A stretch of DNA of 64,000 nucleotides, from NCBI RefSeq assembly GCF_932276165.1, contig NC_064004.1, positions 692,001 through 756,000 of the forward strand. The letters are read 5' to 3'. The DNA comes from Plutella xylostella. Lineage: Eukaryota > Arthropoda > Insecta > Lepidoptera > Plutellidae. Shown piece by piece: positions 11,470 through 23,843 of this stretch; the first letter of the stretch is position 1; each line of letters starts with the position of its first letter. The position numbers were made by a program, and so were the translations under genes. The notes beneath the pieces were generated by a model. The model was not told the origin of the DNA, made no database searches, and worked only from the letters and a program-made list of their open reading frames with translations.

Positions 11470-12737
11470 TCAGGTGGCACACGGCAGCGTCACTTCGTGA
11501 AGTCTCAGATGATCTTTTAAGTTCTTCCTCCTCAAAAACGCCATCCCACAGAACTCGCACTTATAATTCTTCTCCCCAGTGTGTGTTATCATGTGCCTCT
11601 TCAGTGATTCCTTATTGCAGAATCTTCGATGGCAAACATCGCACTGCTGGTTGCGCTCTTGCAAGTGCACAGAACGTATGTGACACAACAGATGGTACTT
11701 CAAGTTGAATCCCCTACCGCACGTTTCACACTTGTGTACTCTAGTTGAATGATTGTGGACGTCTTGGAGATGGATTGTCCGGCGATAGTTAGAGTTGAAT
11801 CTCTCTGGGCAGATCGGGCATCTTCTAGGGTACTGTTTCAAATGAACTCCCCTCACGTGAAGCGATCTTTTATGCGTTGTGTTGAAGACTTTATCGCATT
11901 TATCGCATGGGAAATTTCCGTTCTCATGGACCTCCAAATGTTTTTTCAGCAGGCGCAAAGTCATGAATCCAGACCCGCACACTTCACAGCTATAGTTACT
12001 GAAGTGGACGCTCATATGAATGACCAGCAACCGGAATTTTATAAAGCTTTCACTACAGATTACACAATTGAACATGTCATCGCCATGGTTAGCCAATTTA
12101 AAGGGTATTAAATTGTCTTGGAGTTCAGGCGATATCAATTTCTGGTGTGCTTCTTTCAAATGCACTTTGAGATCTTGAAACGAGTCTGGGCGGGCCGAGC
12201 AGATCTTACACATGATTTCGCTTACATCGACTTTCAAAACATTCTCGTTACGGTTATTAATCAGTCTTCTGATTGGAGGCAGAGTATGGTCACTCATGTG
12301 TTGCCTCATTAAAGTCGCATCTAGAAATGGCTGAGCGCAAACGAAGCACTTATACTTATTATTTCCGTAAACAAACGGGTAGACAGTCGAGAATTCAAAT
12401 ATAACTAAAGCGTTTCCACGTGACTCGGGCTTTTTATGACGTTTTGGTTTTGCCGCCGGTTGCTCGCTAACTTTTGGATGAAGCTGTATAATATCGTCCT
12501 CTTCTTCATAGTTTGGAGAGCCAACGAACGATATCGGAGACGGGATAGGAGACGAATCGGACTCAACATCTTTTGCCACAGCCGGTCGGTTAACAGGCCG
12601 TTTCTTTAGCTTTAACTTTACTTTGTTAAATTCTGTTAACGTGCCGAGTGGCTGGCACAGGGTCCGGTCGTACTCGACTTGGAATAGTGGCACGATCCTC
12701 TTTTCTTTTTGGTTAACGAAATCGGCCGCGTCGCTTC
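11470..12737 (-). CDS. E5: terminal exon, 9 C2H2 zinc fingers
   Basis: The exon encodes 421 residues. The acceptor TTTTTATTTTCTAG is followed by GA, reading L-GSDAADF through the junction. A linker of about 120 residues carries basic stretches (KVKLKLKKRP, KPKRHKKPESRG) and acidic/Pro-Ser runs. The head LVIFEFSTVYPFVY matches E4. Nine fingers follow, from CFVC to CEFCGMAF, then HEVTLPCAT. The equivalent of E4's tenth finger is lost: the frame stops after a short tail. The HTGEKNYKC linker precedes the last finger. Confidence 0.9.
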
Positions 12738-13506
12738 CTAGAAAATAAAAATGACAAATTGTAACATGTTTCAGTTCACCGAAATGCATTTCAGAATCGT
12801 TTACGTATATAGTATAAGGTAGGCATACTTGTTTACATAGTGTGCCATCGCCCGTATAACCACGCTCAAAATATACCTAATGCAAAAAAGTAAACATAAG
12901 TACCTAAGTAGTTGTTTTTATAGGTTCTCCAGCTACTATCATGCATGCCTCTTATGTGATTTCGTTGAGATTTCTCTATAGAGTAGCAATGGGTAATTAT
13001 TGTAAAGTTGTTTAAGTATACTTAATTAACGGCTTCGATGGTTCTAGTATATATTTTTTAGTGTCCTAATCATTGTGTGTGCCTAGTGCGAAACCATCAC
13101 ACTTCAAATAATTTTAATCTTAAAACCTAAGTTGTTTAGTTTCGCTGTAATAAATATTTAATTATACGAATAGGTATTATAACTCTAACTGCCTTATTAT
13201 TTTACCTACCTAAATTCCATATTGCTCGTATAAATCATCCATATGGATTCCTAATATTTATATAAATGGTTTAAATAGGCATGTACTTAAATTAAAAAAA
13301 TATATATGATGGAACTGCATTGGGGTCTTTGTCACACTCCCCACAGGCGGTGGTCAAATGTATAGCTTGCAGGGCCTTTTAAAATATATTAATTGTGAGC
13401 GGCAAAATGAGACGAAAATCCGAACACTGTTCCAACCTTGGACCCGATCTTTTAATAAATAACATATATTTTATGTATTTATATCACATTGATAAGACAA
13501 CTAACG
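12738..13506. other. spacer E6-E5
   Basis: AT-rich non-coding sequence. I see no array exon, repeat or RNA gene in it. Confidence 0.4.
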
Positions 13507-13512
13507 TTTATT
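13507..13512 (-). terminator. poly(A) signal AATAAA for E6
   Basis: AATAAA on the minus strand lies about 10 bases downstream of the E6 stop codon, giving a very short 3' UTR. Confidence 0.45.
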
Positions 13513-13522
13513 CCTTAATATA

Positions 13523-14940
13523 TTACGGTCCGGTAACGTAAGGCATGTGCACCTTAGCGTGATGTTTCAGACTACAATTCTGAATGAAAGACTTTCCGCA
13601 AACATTGCACACGAAGCGTCGGTCATTCTCATGTATCCTCAGATGTTCTTGCAGCGTATACTTCCTTGCGTATGACTTCTTGCATACGTCGCATTTGTAC
13701 TTCCTGTCGCCGCCGTGGCGGACCATGTGGTCCTTCAACTCCGATTTGGAATAGAATTTCCACTCGCAGAATTCGCAGGAGTGTCGTTTTAATTTCAAAT
13801 GCACCGTGTTTATGTGTGTCGGCAGTTTCCCGCTGTTTTTAAACACTTTGTCGCAGTATTTGCACTTGTATTCTTTGACCTTTAAGTTGTGTACGCTGGT
13901 GATGTGTTTGTTTCGCTGGAAGTAGTTTCTGAATGCCTCCGGGCAGTGAGGGCAGCGGTGCCGCTTCACCTTCATATGGACGTTGGCGTGATGTTCCTTT
14001 CTAGCATTTTCAGATTTGAAATATTTCTTGCAGACTTCGCATGGCACTTTCTCAGTTCCATGCGAGAAATAATGCGACCGAAGTCTCGATGGAGAGACGA
14101 AACCGGCGCCGCATAACTCACAAATGTAATTCTGGAAGTGAGTGTTCATGTGTTGGTTTAAGGTTTTGTAATCTGTGAAATCGGAATCGCACAAAGCGCA
14201 TTTGAAGTCTCCAGAAAATAATTTGAACGGTAATATACCGTCAGGGATTTCCAGGTTTAGATTTTGTGAATGACTTGCAACTAAATGGAACTTAACATCA
14301 GCTAAGTCTTTGAATCTATCATCGCATATGTTACAGACGATATTTGTAATGTCGGCTTTAATTAATTCGTATTTTTTTATGGATCCCACCGCTCGTTTGA
14401 TCTCATTATTTGACAGTGTGGCATGTTGAGATATTTTATGCTGTTCTAAAATATCGGGCTTGGAAAATTCTTCACCGCAATAGAAGCAGACATATTTATT
14501 CATTTTCCATCGAAATGGGCATATACTAGTGAATTCTAGTAAAATAATTGCATTTAGTCTCATGACTTTGCTTTGTGTACTATCAAGTTTATTACTGAGG
14601 TTTTTTATTAGATCTTTATTTACATCTTCTTTATTTGCTTGTATGCTGACATTATCGTCATCTTTATTTAAATTCATCATTTGTAGAAACGTATCTTCAC
14701 TATCAAGTAAATAATTTTCCCCAGTTTTATTACAACTGTTTTCTAGTTCCATATTATAATCAGTGGTATTTTCCTTTTCTACATACATATTTAAATCAAA
14801 GTTTTGATTTCTTTCAGTTATCGAAGGCTCACTTTCATAAATCGTCCTATCATCTAAGCGATTGTCTTCGGTATATGCTTCATGGAAAGCATCTTCTGCC
14901 TTCGTGTTCCCGTCTTGTCGCGACAGATCAGGATGGTCAC
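13523..14940 (-). CDS. E6: terminal exon, long acidic linker and 10 C2H2 fingers
   Basis: The exon encodes 471 residues. The acceptor GTTTTCATTTATAG ends at 14941 and is followed by GT. The frame is open from there, 50 codons upstream of the first ATG (14788). The first 155 or so residues are acidic and Asn-rich, without fingers. The head is NAIILLEFTSICPFRW and finger 1 is CFYCGEEF. Ten fingers follow; the last is CNVCGKSF-x4-CSLKHHAKVH. Its relatives are E7 and E8, which share the EHLRIH-NDRRFVC junction between fingers 9 and 10. It is the array exon next to the THAP fragment. Confidence 0.9.
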
Positions 14941-15625
14941 CTATAAATGAAAACAGACCATCGTAAGCATTTTTGCCCTCATGTAAGCTGTCAGGTTATT
15001 GGGATAGTTTATAGTTTGTGGTTAATGGTTTAGTTGACCTTCCCCCATGGGCTTTTCAGCTAATACAAAATGTCACTCTTATTTTTCAAGCTCTAATTTT
15101 TTGTTTGTGAGCACATCTATAGATGGCGCTGTAATGAGAATTATAATAATGATAATTGAGTCCAAATAATATCTGGCAACATTATTTTACTATTATTTAT
15201 TTTTAATACTGGTAATTATTAAAACTCCGGCAATGGTACGTTTCTTTACAGTCAAAATATTACGTCAAATTCAACTGCTATAATAGTTATTAAATATTTT
15301 AGTATCTAGTCATTCACGAAAATTTAATAAAATAAAACATTACATATATATTTATATTACTAATACTGACATCAATATGTTTAAAAAATATAGAATTTGC
15401 ATACTACAAAATATTTCAGTGTGTATATGTCATTCACGCTATGTGTGCATAATACGGAACGTTATTTGTTATTACGGCCGCCATAATACAAATAACTTTT
15501 TCGGATTTTTGTGATTTTATCGACAACTCTAGCTTTTTCGTGGACTCTGATTTGCCTCCTCACCTTCTGACCTTTGCGAGTACTATAATTGACCTTGATT
15601 TGCCTTTTGATTTGGATTTTGTACT
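14941..15625. other. spacer right of E6
   Basis: AT-rich sequence with no array exon. A GCCGCCAT motif near 15478 precedes the THAP frame and could be a promoter element, but the support is weak. A block ACATCTATAGATGGCGCT near 15113 has a near copy around 16340. Confidence 0.35.
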
Positions 15626-16256
15626 ATGGCGTCGAAACATAAGTGTTTTATTCCTGGTTGTGACCAGAATGAAAAACGTAAGTACCTATATTCACTAATT
15701 AATGTTCCGACTTTGGACGAGTGTTGTGTCTACCGTCGTAAAATTAAGTTTGATGTAATCTAGCTGAAAGATTGGTGCTTAGTGGCGGCTTATCAAGCTA
15801 TGTACAACTCGGTTGCCAAAAGAATGGACCTGATACCGTATTCATAGCAACTCGGCGATACCGTAATGGATCGCGTTCGTAGTTCATCGACGCTCAAGCG
15901 AAACCAAGAGTATAAACCAGTATCCCGCGCGGCATTAAACTATGAACTCCATATCATTGGTACAGGCCAGGATTTGAACCCACAGCCTCTCGATTGAGAG
16001 GACGAGGCCTTATCCATTACGCCACCACGGCTCTCCGTCATGCCGGTTAAATATAAATGTTTTTATTGCAGGTGAAACCACCAGTACCTTACATAGGTTC
16101 CCCAATCCTGATAAGGATGCTGGAAGATTCAGAAAATGGACCAATGCTATTGGTGGAATGTTATGTGTGGAGTATTATAAAAAAAGAAATAAATGTCGAA
16201 AACCTTATCCTGATGTATTAATTTATCCCCGTTATTTTATTAACGTAGGTATTTAA
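15626..16256 (+). pseudogene. partial THAP-domain gene, two exons (15626-15677, 16072-16256)
   Basis: Exon 1 reads MASKHKCFIPGCDQN and ends at a strong donor GTAAGT (15678). Exon 2 starts after TTTTTATTGCAG and continues in phase with LHRFPNPD and FRKWTNAIGG. This order, C-x4-C then HRFP then KW-x2-AIG, is the N-terminal half of a THAP zinc finger. The usual later C-x2-H pair is not seen before the TAA at 16254; a possible donor GTAGGT at 16245 could lead to an exon I cannot find. The intron carries a SINE. It may be a fragment or the start of a real gene. It is unrelated to the surrounding array. Confidence 0.5.
15800..16036 (-). mobile_element. tRNA-derived SINE (minus)
   Basis: Read on the minus strand, the head GTGGCGTAATGGATAAGG resembles a tRNA A box region, and GGTTCAAATCC is a B box about 45 bases later. 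A unique body follows. The element lies inside the THAP intron. The 3' limit is uncertain. Confidence 0.65.
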
Positions 16257-16789
16257 TAGATACAAATAGCTAGAAATAAATCAAAATACCTATGTATTAC
16301 CATTAGTGCTATATATACATATATGAAATTTAGTTCCTGGGCACATCTACAGCTGGCGCTGATATCATCGTGTTACTGATAGCTCTATTCTCAGAATAAT
16401 TAATGTACTCTGTGTCTTCCCCTGTTTAATCTCACCATGGAGTAGATATTACATAATTTTTCGTTCAGACACAAAAAAAATATTATGGTGTACTCATGCA
16501 AATTTGAATCAGTCTGTTCGTATCAGGCAGGTGAGCTTCAAAATCTTTTAGTCAGCTAAGTACCTATAGGTTATAGTGATGCTAGGTAATTTAGACTAAC
16601 CAGTTTTTTATAGCATGTTTGCTAATGAGTCATTTAATGGGTGGTATCGTTTATTTTTTTTGCAAGCACATTAAAATACAGGAGCCATGATCGTAGTAAA
16701 ATAGAGTGCAGTTAAATTATTGTAATATATTTATTAATTGCCATAATATAGGTACTTTTTGGTTACTGATGTACAAAAATAAATATACA

Positions 16790-17150
16790 TAACTATAAGA
16801 TAAGATAAGATAAGATATTCTTTATTTGCACACAAAAATATGGACAACAAAACAAAACTTAATCTAACACATATGTACAAATGGCGGTCTTATCGCTTAA
16901 AGCGATTTCTTCCAGACAACCTTTGGGTGGAAGGATATTTAGATGTAAAGAAGGGTAAAGTGTACTAGGAATAAAGAATATACCATAGATATTTAATATA
17001 CCAATACATACTACCTACAATATATTTACATATATAATTTATATACCTAGCATCATAATATATAATATATTAAAATATATATTAATATATAATAAAATAC
17101 ATACCACGTTACTTATATATAATAATAAGCATATTAAAGAGGATATACTT
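16790..17150 (-). mobile_element. LINE 3'-end fragment with (GATAA)n tail
   Basis: A (GATAA)n tract starts at about 16796 and is followed by TTCTTTATTTGCACAC. A block GCGATTTCTTCCAG then matches 36603-36616 in another copy. This is the terminal region of a CR1/L2-like LINE in antisense. No frame is left. The left tract marks the 3' end of the element. Confidence 0.6.
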
Positions 17151-17284
17151 AGTGATCTTCATTCAAGAGCCGAGGAAATGGTCTTTTAACATCCTTTTGA
17201 ATGAGGCCAATGACGGTGCTTTCCGTATACTATACATCCTACCAACTTACAAAAAACCCAACAAAAATCGAGCTCGAACTAAAC

Positions 17285-18441
17285 CTAAGTATTTTCAGTC
17301 AATTTGAACAGATCCCTGAACTGCGCCGGATGGTGTACCCTCATGTGGTGTTTGAGCGAACAGTTCTGTATGAACGAGTGTCCGCACACCAGACACACGA
17401 ATCGTCTGTCGTTATTATGTATCCGCATATGCTCCCTCAACGTCTTCAGCCTCGCGTACGCTTTCTTGCACACATCACACTGGTATATCCTTTCACCGCC
17501 GTGCTTAACTGAATGCTCTTGCAGCTCGTAGTTTGTGAAAAACTTCATGCCGCAAACCGGACAAACATGGTTCCTCTCCTGTAGATGTCTGAAGCGGACG
17601 TGGGCGGTCCTCTGGCTGCACAAGTCGAAGACCTTCGGGCAGGAGGGACACGGGAAGCCAGTCAGCTTCTTCCCGTGCACGTTTCGTAAATGGTTCAACC
17701 TGTGTTTGTAGGAGGTGAATTTCTCGTCGCAGATAGGACACTTGTAGCGTTTGTTGGACTTGTGAACTCTGGCGATGTGCGCGTGTAGGTTGGAATACGT
17801 GGGGAAGGAGTCGGAGCAGAGCTTGCACGGGAAGCAGCCACGCTGGTGCGTGCGCGCGTGGTTCACCATCCGGTGGGCGGTGACGAACTTCTTGCCGCAA
17901 GTCTCGCAGATAAACCGCTCGTAGTGTTCGTTCATGTGCTTGTGTAGACTCAGGAACATCTCATACCGCTTGCCGCACACTTGGCAGCAGAACATGTCCT
18001 TAGTCAGCTTGTAAGGCAGCACGCTGTCCTCGTGCGAGCAGTCTAGAAGCTTCCCGTGCTCTAGCGAAAGGTGGACTTTAAGGCCGTCGTAGTTCTCTAT
18101 GTATGCGCCGCAGAGTTTGCAGGTTGTGTTCACGAAATCTATTTTGACCGGCTCGTATTTCCTCGGTCGATAAGTTTGTTGAACATCGGAATGTGTAGTG
18201 GATGTGTGTTCGCGAAGCTTTTCAGGTTCTAAGAATGTGTTGTCGCAGTAAAAACAGAGATACGTCCCTCGTCTATACTTGAACGGGCACGCTGTGCATG
18301 ATTGTAAAATGAGAGTAATGTTGTTTCTATAAGTCTCCCGCCTCTCCCTCTGTTCCGTCCGGTCTGTATCCAATTTGGGTTCCGTGGTTTCTGTTTCGGA
18401 TTCCACTTCTAACTTTATTTGTATCTCTTCGGATTTGCGTC
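17285..18441 (-). CDS. E7: terminal exon, 10 C2H2 zinc fingers
   Basis: The exon encodes 384 residues. The acceptor TTTTTCTATTTTTAG is followed by GA. The linker carries IQIKLEVESETETT, an acidic stretch with a SUMO-type IKLE motif. The head is NNITLILQSCTACPFKY, with a Cys where most exons have Tyr or Thr. Ten fingers follow. The last, CLVCGHSFIQNCSLKHHMRVHH, is nearly the same as in E6. Fingers 5 to 7 are joined by non-canonical linkers; no TGEK linker is present (HGGERIYQC instead). The GC content is higher than in E8, its closest neighbour. Confidence 0.9.
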
Positions 18442-18664
18442 CTAAAAATAGAAAAACATCCGATATAGTTTCCTCTCCACTGTCAGCAGTCCGATTGCAA
18501 GCAACTGATAAATACAACAGCTACAACTACGGCAAAAGTACTTATAATGTAGTATTCAAATTGAATAATACGCTGCTGTCTCGTGTTTCCTGTTAAATAT
18601 GTGTTACGTAAGGTCTAATGAGGCAACAATAAATAAGAAACGCAATAATACTTATTAAAATTCA

Positions 18665-18670
18665 TTTATT
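18665..18670 (-). terminator. poly(A) signal AATAAA for E8
   Basis: A minus-strand AATAAA lies 26 bases downstream of the E8 stop codon. Confidence 0.5.
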
Positions 18671-18695
18671 GTTCCTAGCTACACTTAAAAACAGG

Positions 18696-19789
18696 TTATG
18701 TTACAAAATTCTTGCTAACAAATTCATAATTGGGATGGTGTGTTTTAATATGGCCTTTTAAACTGCACTTTTGTACAAAAGCACTGTTACAATATTCACA
18801 CACAAACCGCCTATCATTCGTATGTATCCTTAAATGCTCCTTCAACGTTTTAGCTCTAGCATAAGCCTTTTTGCAAACTTGGCACTGAAACGATCTCTTA
18901 TCACTGTGTTTCACCATGTGGCACTTCAGCTGAGATGAACAAACGAAACTCATAGGACACGCAGAACATAGAAATTTCTTATTCTTATAATGGACCAGAT
19001 TCAAATGTTTAGTTCTTTGATTGCACAACTCAAAGACTGATGGGCAAAGATGGCATGGGTAGTTTACTGTGCTACCATGCGCCTCTTTCAAATGTTTCAA
19101 CCTATTCGGATAGCTTTTAAATACTTCCTTACAGTAAGGACACCTATACCTGTTAGCTTGGGGATGCGCTTGTAAAATGTGTCGGTTTCGTTTCAGCTTG
19201 TTTGGGAATACCTCTTCACATTTAGTGCATTTCACGTCGCCATTAACTGACACGTCGTGAGTGAGGAGATGGGCCTTGAGCCTGTGTGGGAGTGAGAAAC
19301 TCTTGCCGCATTGAAAGCAAATGTTGCTCGGGTCATGTTCGTTAATGTGCGTGTTCAATTTCGAAAAAAGCTCAAAGTTTTGCTCGCAAAAGTAACAGAC
19401 GAACTCCTGTGTACTTTTAATTATGAACGGGGTAACGCTTAAGCCGTGATCTGGGTTTAAATACTTGTTGTGTACGGAAGCTAAGTGGCAGCTTAGCTCC
19501 TCAAAGTTTTTAATGCTCTCGAGGCAAAGTTCGCAACGTAAATTGGATGCTTCTACTTTTATTTTATCAGTCGATTTGGCTGTTCGCAAGGCCTCTATCC
19601 TGTTGGGATGGTCGAGAACGTGGCTTCTCATTTCTGCGAAATCCCCGAACGTCATGGTGCAGTAAGCACACACGAAGGATCCGCACCGCCAGCGGAAGGG
19701 ACACACGTTTGTACATTCGATAATGATCCCCGCATCGTCTCTGCGATCACCGTATTTTTTTCTTGGTTTCCATTTAACGCGGCCGGCCC
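18696..19789 (-). CDS. E8: terminal exon, 10 C2H2 zinc fingers
   Basis: The exon encodes 363 residues. The acceptor CTTTTGTTTTTAG is followed by GG. The linker is short and basic (RVKWKPRKKYGDRRDD), so finger 1 starts about 35 residues in. The head is GIIIECTNVCPFRW. Ten fingers follow, ending CEYCNSAFVQKCSLKGHIKTHH. Finger 2, CELCLESI, lacks the usual Phe after the second Cys, as in E7. Fingers 9 and 10 are linked by NDRRFVC, a feature limited to E6-E8. Product: predicted nuclear DNA binder of unknown target. Confidence 0.9.
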
Positions 19790-20788
19790 CTAAAAACAAA
19801 AGAAAATCTATCAGGCTGTGAAGCTGTTTTGTATGATCAGTTTTTTTTGTTGTTACTACGGAGTAGAGCCGTCTTTTTACGTGCGCTTTTACGTTTTCAT
19901 AGATTATGTTGCCGCCAAAATGCGAGGATACCTAGGAAATTTGTAAGAAAGTAGTTAACTAAGTAGGTATATGTATAGATTTAGTTGACCCTATTTGATC
20001 ATAAATTAATTAATATTTTTTCACCAGCCAACCCTTGTTTGATGGAGAACTAAGGTAGGTAAATTTACGACTCTTTTATACAATAATAAAACAGTAAGTA
20101 CTTAAATGCAGACATATAAGTAAGTAACTACCTACATTAAATTGACTTTTTTATTACACTAACATAGGTTAAGTTTAATTGTTACTAACATAATATGGCT
20201 TTTGCTGAAATAAACGTTTATTATTATTATTATTAAACAATAACTAAATATGTCCAAAATATATAGGTACATATAAACTAGAATTATCCTACCTATTCAA
20301 CCTACTTAAATAATAATATAAATACACATATACCTAAGAGACAAAATATACTTAGGGTGACTTGCATAACAAAGTTAATCAAATTTAAATAGTTTGTCTC
20401 TTGTTCTGACAGTATAATGGCAGAGCAAGAGGTCATAGATTTAATTTTGATTAACTTTGTTGTGCAAGCCACTCATAATAAGTATATATTAATACATACA
20501 TATACTTAAATAATTATAATTTACCAACCTAAGGTTTGATGATAGTGATCCTTTACGCTCTTTTTAAAGGTAGCAAGCGAAGGTGATAGTCGTACGTTCA
20601 CGGGCAAGGTGTTCCACAGACACGCCGCCTTCACAGGAAAGTTATGTAACTTCTGTCCTTATTTGTGTAGGTACAAATTATGAATAGGTAAGTATTCTAT
20701 TTATCTATCATCAATCAGTAAATTTGAGTATCTATATAGTACCTAATCGAGGTTTTTCCGTATTCTAAAACACTGAATTCAGACTTGT
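19790..20788. other. spacer E9-E8 with foldback element and LINE scraps
   Basis: Contains a (TTA)n run at 20218-20235, the foldback element at 20356-20475, and near 20555-20640 a LINE fragment (GCGAAGGTGATAGTCGTACG) related to 36965-37005. No coding exon. Confidence 0.5.
20356..20475. repeat. foldback MITE-like inverted repeat
   Basis: The left arm GACTTGCATAACAAAGTTAA is matched by the inverse of the right arm, TTAACTTTGTTGTGCAAGCC, and pairing continues for roughly 50 bases into TCTCTTGTTCTG / CAGAGCAAGAGG. A short loop separates the arms. No coding capacity. Confidence 0.75.
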
Positions 20789-21798
20789 TCAACATTCAGG
20801 CTCTTTACTACCGCCATGAGTCATCAAATGTTTGGTCATCTGTGCCTTGCTCCCACTCTTCCACTGACAATGCGGACACTCGTGGCTAACAACCGGTCTG
20901 TGGGAGCGAGCGTGGGCAGCCCTCTTGCAACTCGTCTCAAACACTCGCTCACAGCCGTCGCACGCATACACCCTCTTCTGCTGCGCGTGACCACCGACTA
21001 GATGCTTCGCTCTAGCGTAGTACGTCGTGAATATTTGCGGGCATCTCGGGCAGGTGTATCGCATTCCTTTCCGATGTACCCGGAACTTGTGGCACATTCT
21101 CGCCGCTCTGGTGTTGAGTATCTCCTCGCATTCACCGCATGGGAAGCTGCCGATTTCGTGCGACTGCACGTGGGTTCTGAACCGAGATTTGGAGACGAAC
21201 GCCTTGCCGCACGCCTCGCACACGTAGTTCTGGTAGTGAGAGTTCATGTGCTCGTTCAGTTTGGAAAAGTTCGCGAATTCGACGAAGCACTTCTGACAGG
21301 CAAAGCCTTTTGCGTCGTCTAACTTGAACGGTAGTACTCCGTCGCTGTATTCGTTATTGAAAGGTTTATTGTGTTCGCTAATTATGTGCTGTTTTAGATG
21401 ATCTATTCCGTCAACTTCCTGCCCGCACAATTTGCACCTCAAATCCGTGACATCGATTTTGAGCATGTTGTTTTCAGTGAGTTTGGCAAAGATCCTTTTG
21501 GTTGGCTTTTGATCGAGATGGTTGTTGAACACGTGATGACGGAGGGGGGTTGTGTCTACGAATTTATCGTCGCAGTAGGAGCAGAAGAAAGCGTTGCGCC
21601 ACCAGCGGAAGGCCCATGCCGTGGAGTATTCTAATATGGCCATGGCGTGTCTCCGCATCATGGTTTTGGCGATTCTCTTCTCGGATTCCTCGGGTAGTTC
21701 GTTGTTCTGCCGCCGCCGCCGGCGCAGGGTTCTCGCGCTGACGTTTTCAGACAACTTCCTACCACGACCTACTGTTTCCGCGACCGTTATTGCGGAAC
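20789..21798 (-). CDS. E9: terminal exon truncated to 8 C2H2 fingers
   Basis: The exon encodes 335 residues. The acceptor TTTTGTTTTTAG is followed by GT. A basic linker (RTLRRRRRQNNE) precedes the head MAILEYSTAWAFRW. Eight fingers follow; the eighth is CPHCQWKSGSKAQMTKHLMTH, after which the frame stops at GGSKEPEC. Fingers 9 and 10 of its relatives E10-E12 are absent, and I find no in-frame continuation after the stop. Finger 5, CGECEEIL, has Leu for the usual Phe. It may be a functional short form or an early stage of decay. Confidence 0.87.
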
Positions 21799-22240
21799 CT
21801 AAAAACAAAATAATACTGCGTTACCGTAATTGTAATACGATATAACCATCCCCGTGTGACATGCATTTGGGTACAAATGACCTTATGTTAATTTCTATGT
21901 TTGTAAATCTTTAGCCAATACTTAGTTATTTATATTGCATTTTAAGTATTATTTTATAATATAAGTACCCAAGGTATAATATAGGTAGTTATTAATATCT
22001 TTGTTTTTAAGTATAATTATATTTAAGTATAAGTTTATATGTAGTTTATAAATATATCTTGTTTTCACATGTTATCTTTGTGGTTCTTTGATTACTTTTA
22101 GTAATAAGACCGCCGATTGTGCTATTCATTTTCTGTTCTATGTATGTGACTCTGTTTCTGTGTGTGTGTAATAAAGAGTAATAAGGAAGCCACTAACACA
22201 ATAGTTAATTTTATAGAATCCTAAGCATTTACTCTCAATT
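21799..22240. other. spacer E10-E9
   Basis: AT-rich sequence with no coding exon. TGTGTGTGTAATAAAGAG near 22158 resembles the 3' end of a LINE family, but too little is left to class it. Confidence 0.4.
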
Positions 22241-23439
22241 TTACAATACCAGCTTATCTTTCTCAGTAACAGTACAAGTGATGAGATCGCCCAGCTCCGG
22301 ATGGTGTGACCTCAGATGCGAATAGAACTGAGTCTTCTGCTTGAAGTTGGCTCCACACCAGCGACACCGCAAGTCCTCGTGAGTCTTCAAATGAGTCTTC
22401 AGCGCCGCCCGCCTCGGGAACGACTTGGCACAAACCGAACAGTGAAAGTTCCTCTGCCCTGTATGTTTTATCATATGTCTTTTCAATTCGTACGGAGTCC
22501 TGAACTGCCACTCGCAACACGGACACTGACAGACGCGTTCGGGAGGGAAATGTGCGGATTTGACATGAGCAGCGCGCTTCCCACTCGTCTTGAACGCCTG
22601 CTCGCAGTGTCCGCACTGGTACGAGACCTCTCTCTCTCTGTGCGCCTCGTTCAAGTGGTTCATTCTTTCGTAGTATCCGTCGAATCGGACCTTGCAGAGC
22701 GGACACTCGTACCGCGGAGCCTTGGCGTGTGCCTGCGCCTTGTGCCAGTCTCGTGCCGCGCGCATCGTAAACGCTCGTCCGCACTCGTTACAAGAGAACG
22801 AACCGGATATGTGCACTTCTGAGTGCTTCCGCAATCGTGGGGCCGTCATGAACCCTTTGCCGCAAATCGCGCAGATGTAATGCTGATAGTGCACGTTCAT
22901 GTGCTCGTATAGTTTGAGGAAATTGTTGAATAGGTCGTGGCATACGACGCATCTCCAGCTCTCTTTGTTGAGGGAGAAGGGAAGGATTCCGTCGGGATGG
23001 TTCGCTTCGAACTCGTAACCGTGTTGCTGAACGTGAGATTTCATATCGCTAGCGTCTGTGAATGGCGCGGCGCAATCGCGGCAGCTAGCATCGGTAATGT
23101 CGACATTTATGAGACCCATCTCTTTGAATTTACTGTAAATATCTTTCGTGGAATGTTCCGTGGCACAGGCGCTAACGTGTTTCCTCAAAACGCTACAGTC
23201 GGTGAAGTTTTCATCGCAATATGCACAAATGAATCGATTCTTCTTCCATCTGAATGGCACTATTGACCAACATTGCAGGATGGAAGTCGCGTTTCGTTTG
23301 ATTGTCAAACGGGATTGAGTTTTGGCACTTCTCTGATAGCCCTTTTTCTCTTTCGTGCTCAGGAGCTGTTCTATATCGATTGTGTTATCTGTTGGCTCTG
23401 TCTTTACTATTGTGTCGGGCTCAGTGTCTCCCCGTTTTC
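22241..23439 (-). CDS. E10: terminal exon, 10 zinc fingers
   Basis: The exon encodes 398 residues. The acceptor TTTTCTCTTTTTAG is followed by GA. The linker carries IVKTEPTDN, a SUMO-type motif in an acidic context, then basic KEKKGYQ. There is no ATG before finger 1. The head is NATSILQCWSIVPFRW. Finger 1, CAYC-x12-H-x3-C, replaces the final His with Cys, a trait shared with E11 and E12. Finger 8, CPCCEWQF, matches E11 (CDFCEWQF). The last finger is CRWCGANF. Codon use is GC-richer than the flanking introns, as in the rest of the array. Confidence 0.9.
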
Positions 23440-23837
23440 CTAAAAAGAGAAAAGTTTTTATAAATCTTCTGGTTCATAATGAGCAAAGTATTTTGGCTCA
23501 AATCAATCGCAGCATCTGTGTTTCTAATTCTTGAAAAACTTGTTTGCACTGTTCGCGGTATGCGAAAGAATCTTTGCTCGTCGTCACGCCTATTTTTCTA
23601 TTGCTACTTATCCTCATCGAAGCTCAAGAAATACAATATTTTTTATTTCATCTTACGAATTTTTTTATCTTTTAGAACTATGTAATAAATTATTTAATAA
23701 ATTTAAAACTGAATAAGCCTTGGGGAAATTTCATACACGGCATCATACCTATACTAAGCAGATCCCTAATACTTGGGTAAGTACTTCGTACATAGGCAAT
23801 TACTAAGAAAAAATGCTTTCAGTAGAGTTGTAGAATA
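23440..23837. other. spacer E11-E10
   Basis: AT-rich and intron-like. I see no repeat or conserved frame. Confidence 0.4.
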
Positions 23838-23843
23838 TTTATT
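23838..23843 (-). terminator. poly(A) signal AATAAA for E11
   Basis: A minus-strand AATAAA lies 63 bases downstream of the E11 stop codon. Confidence 0.45.
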
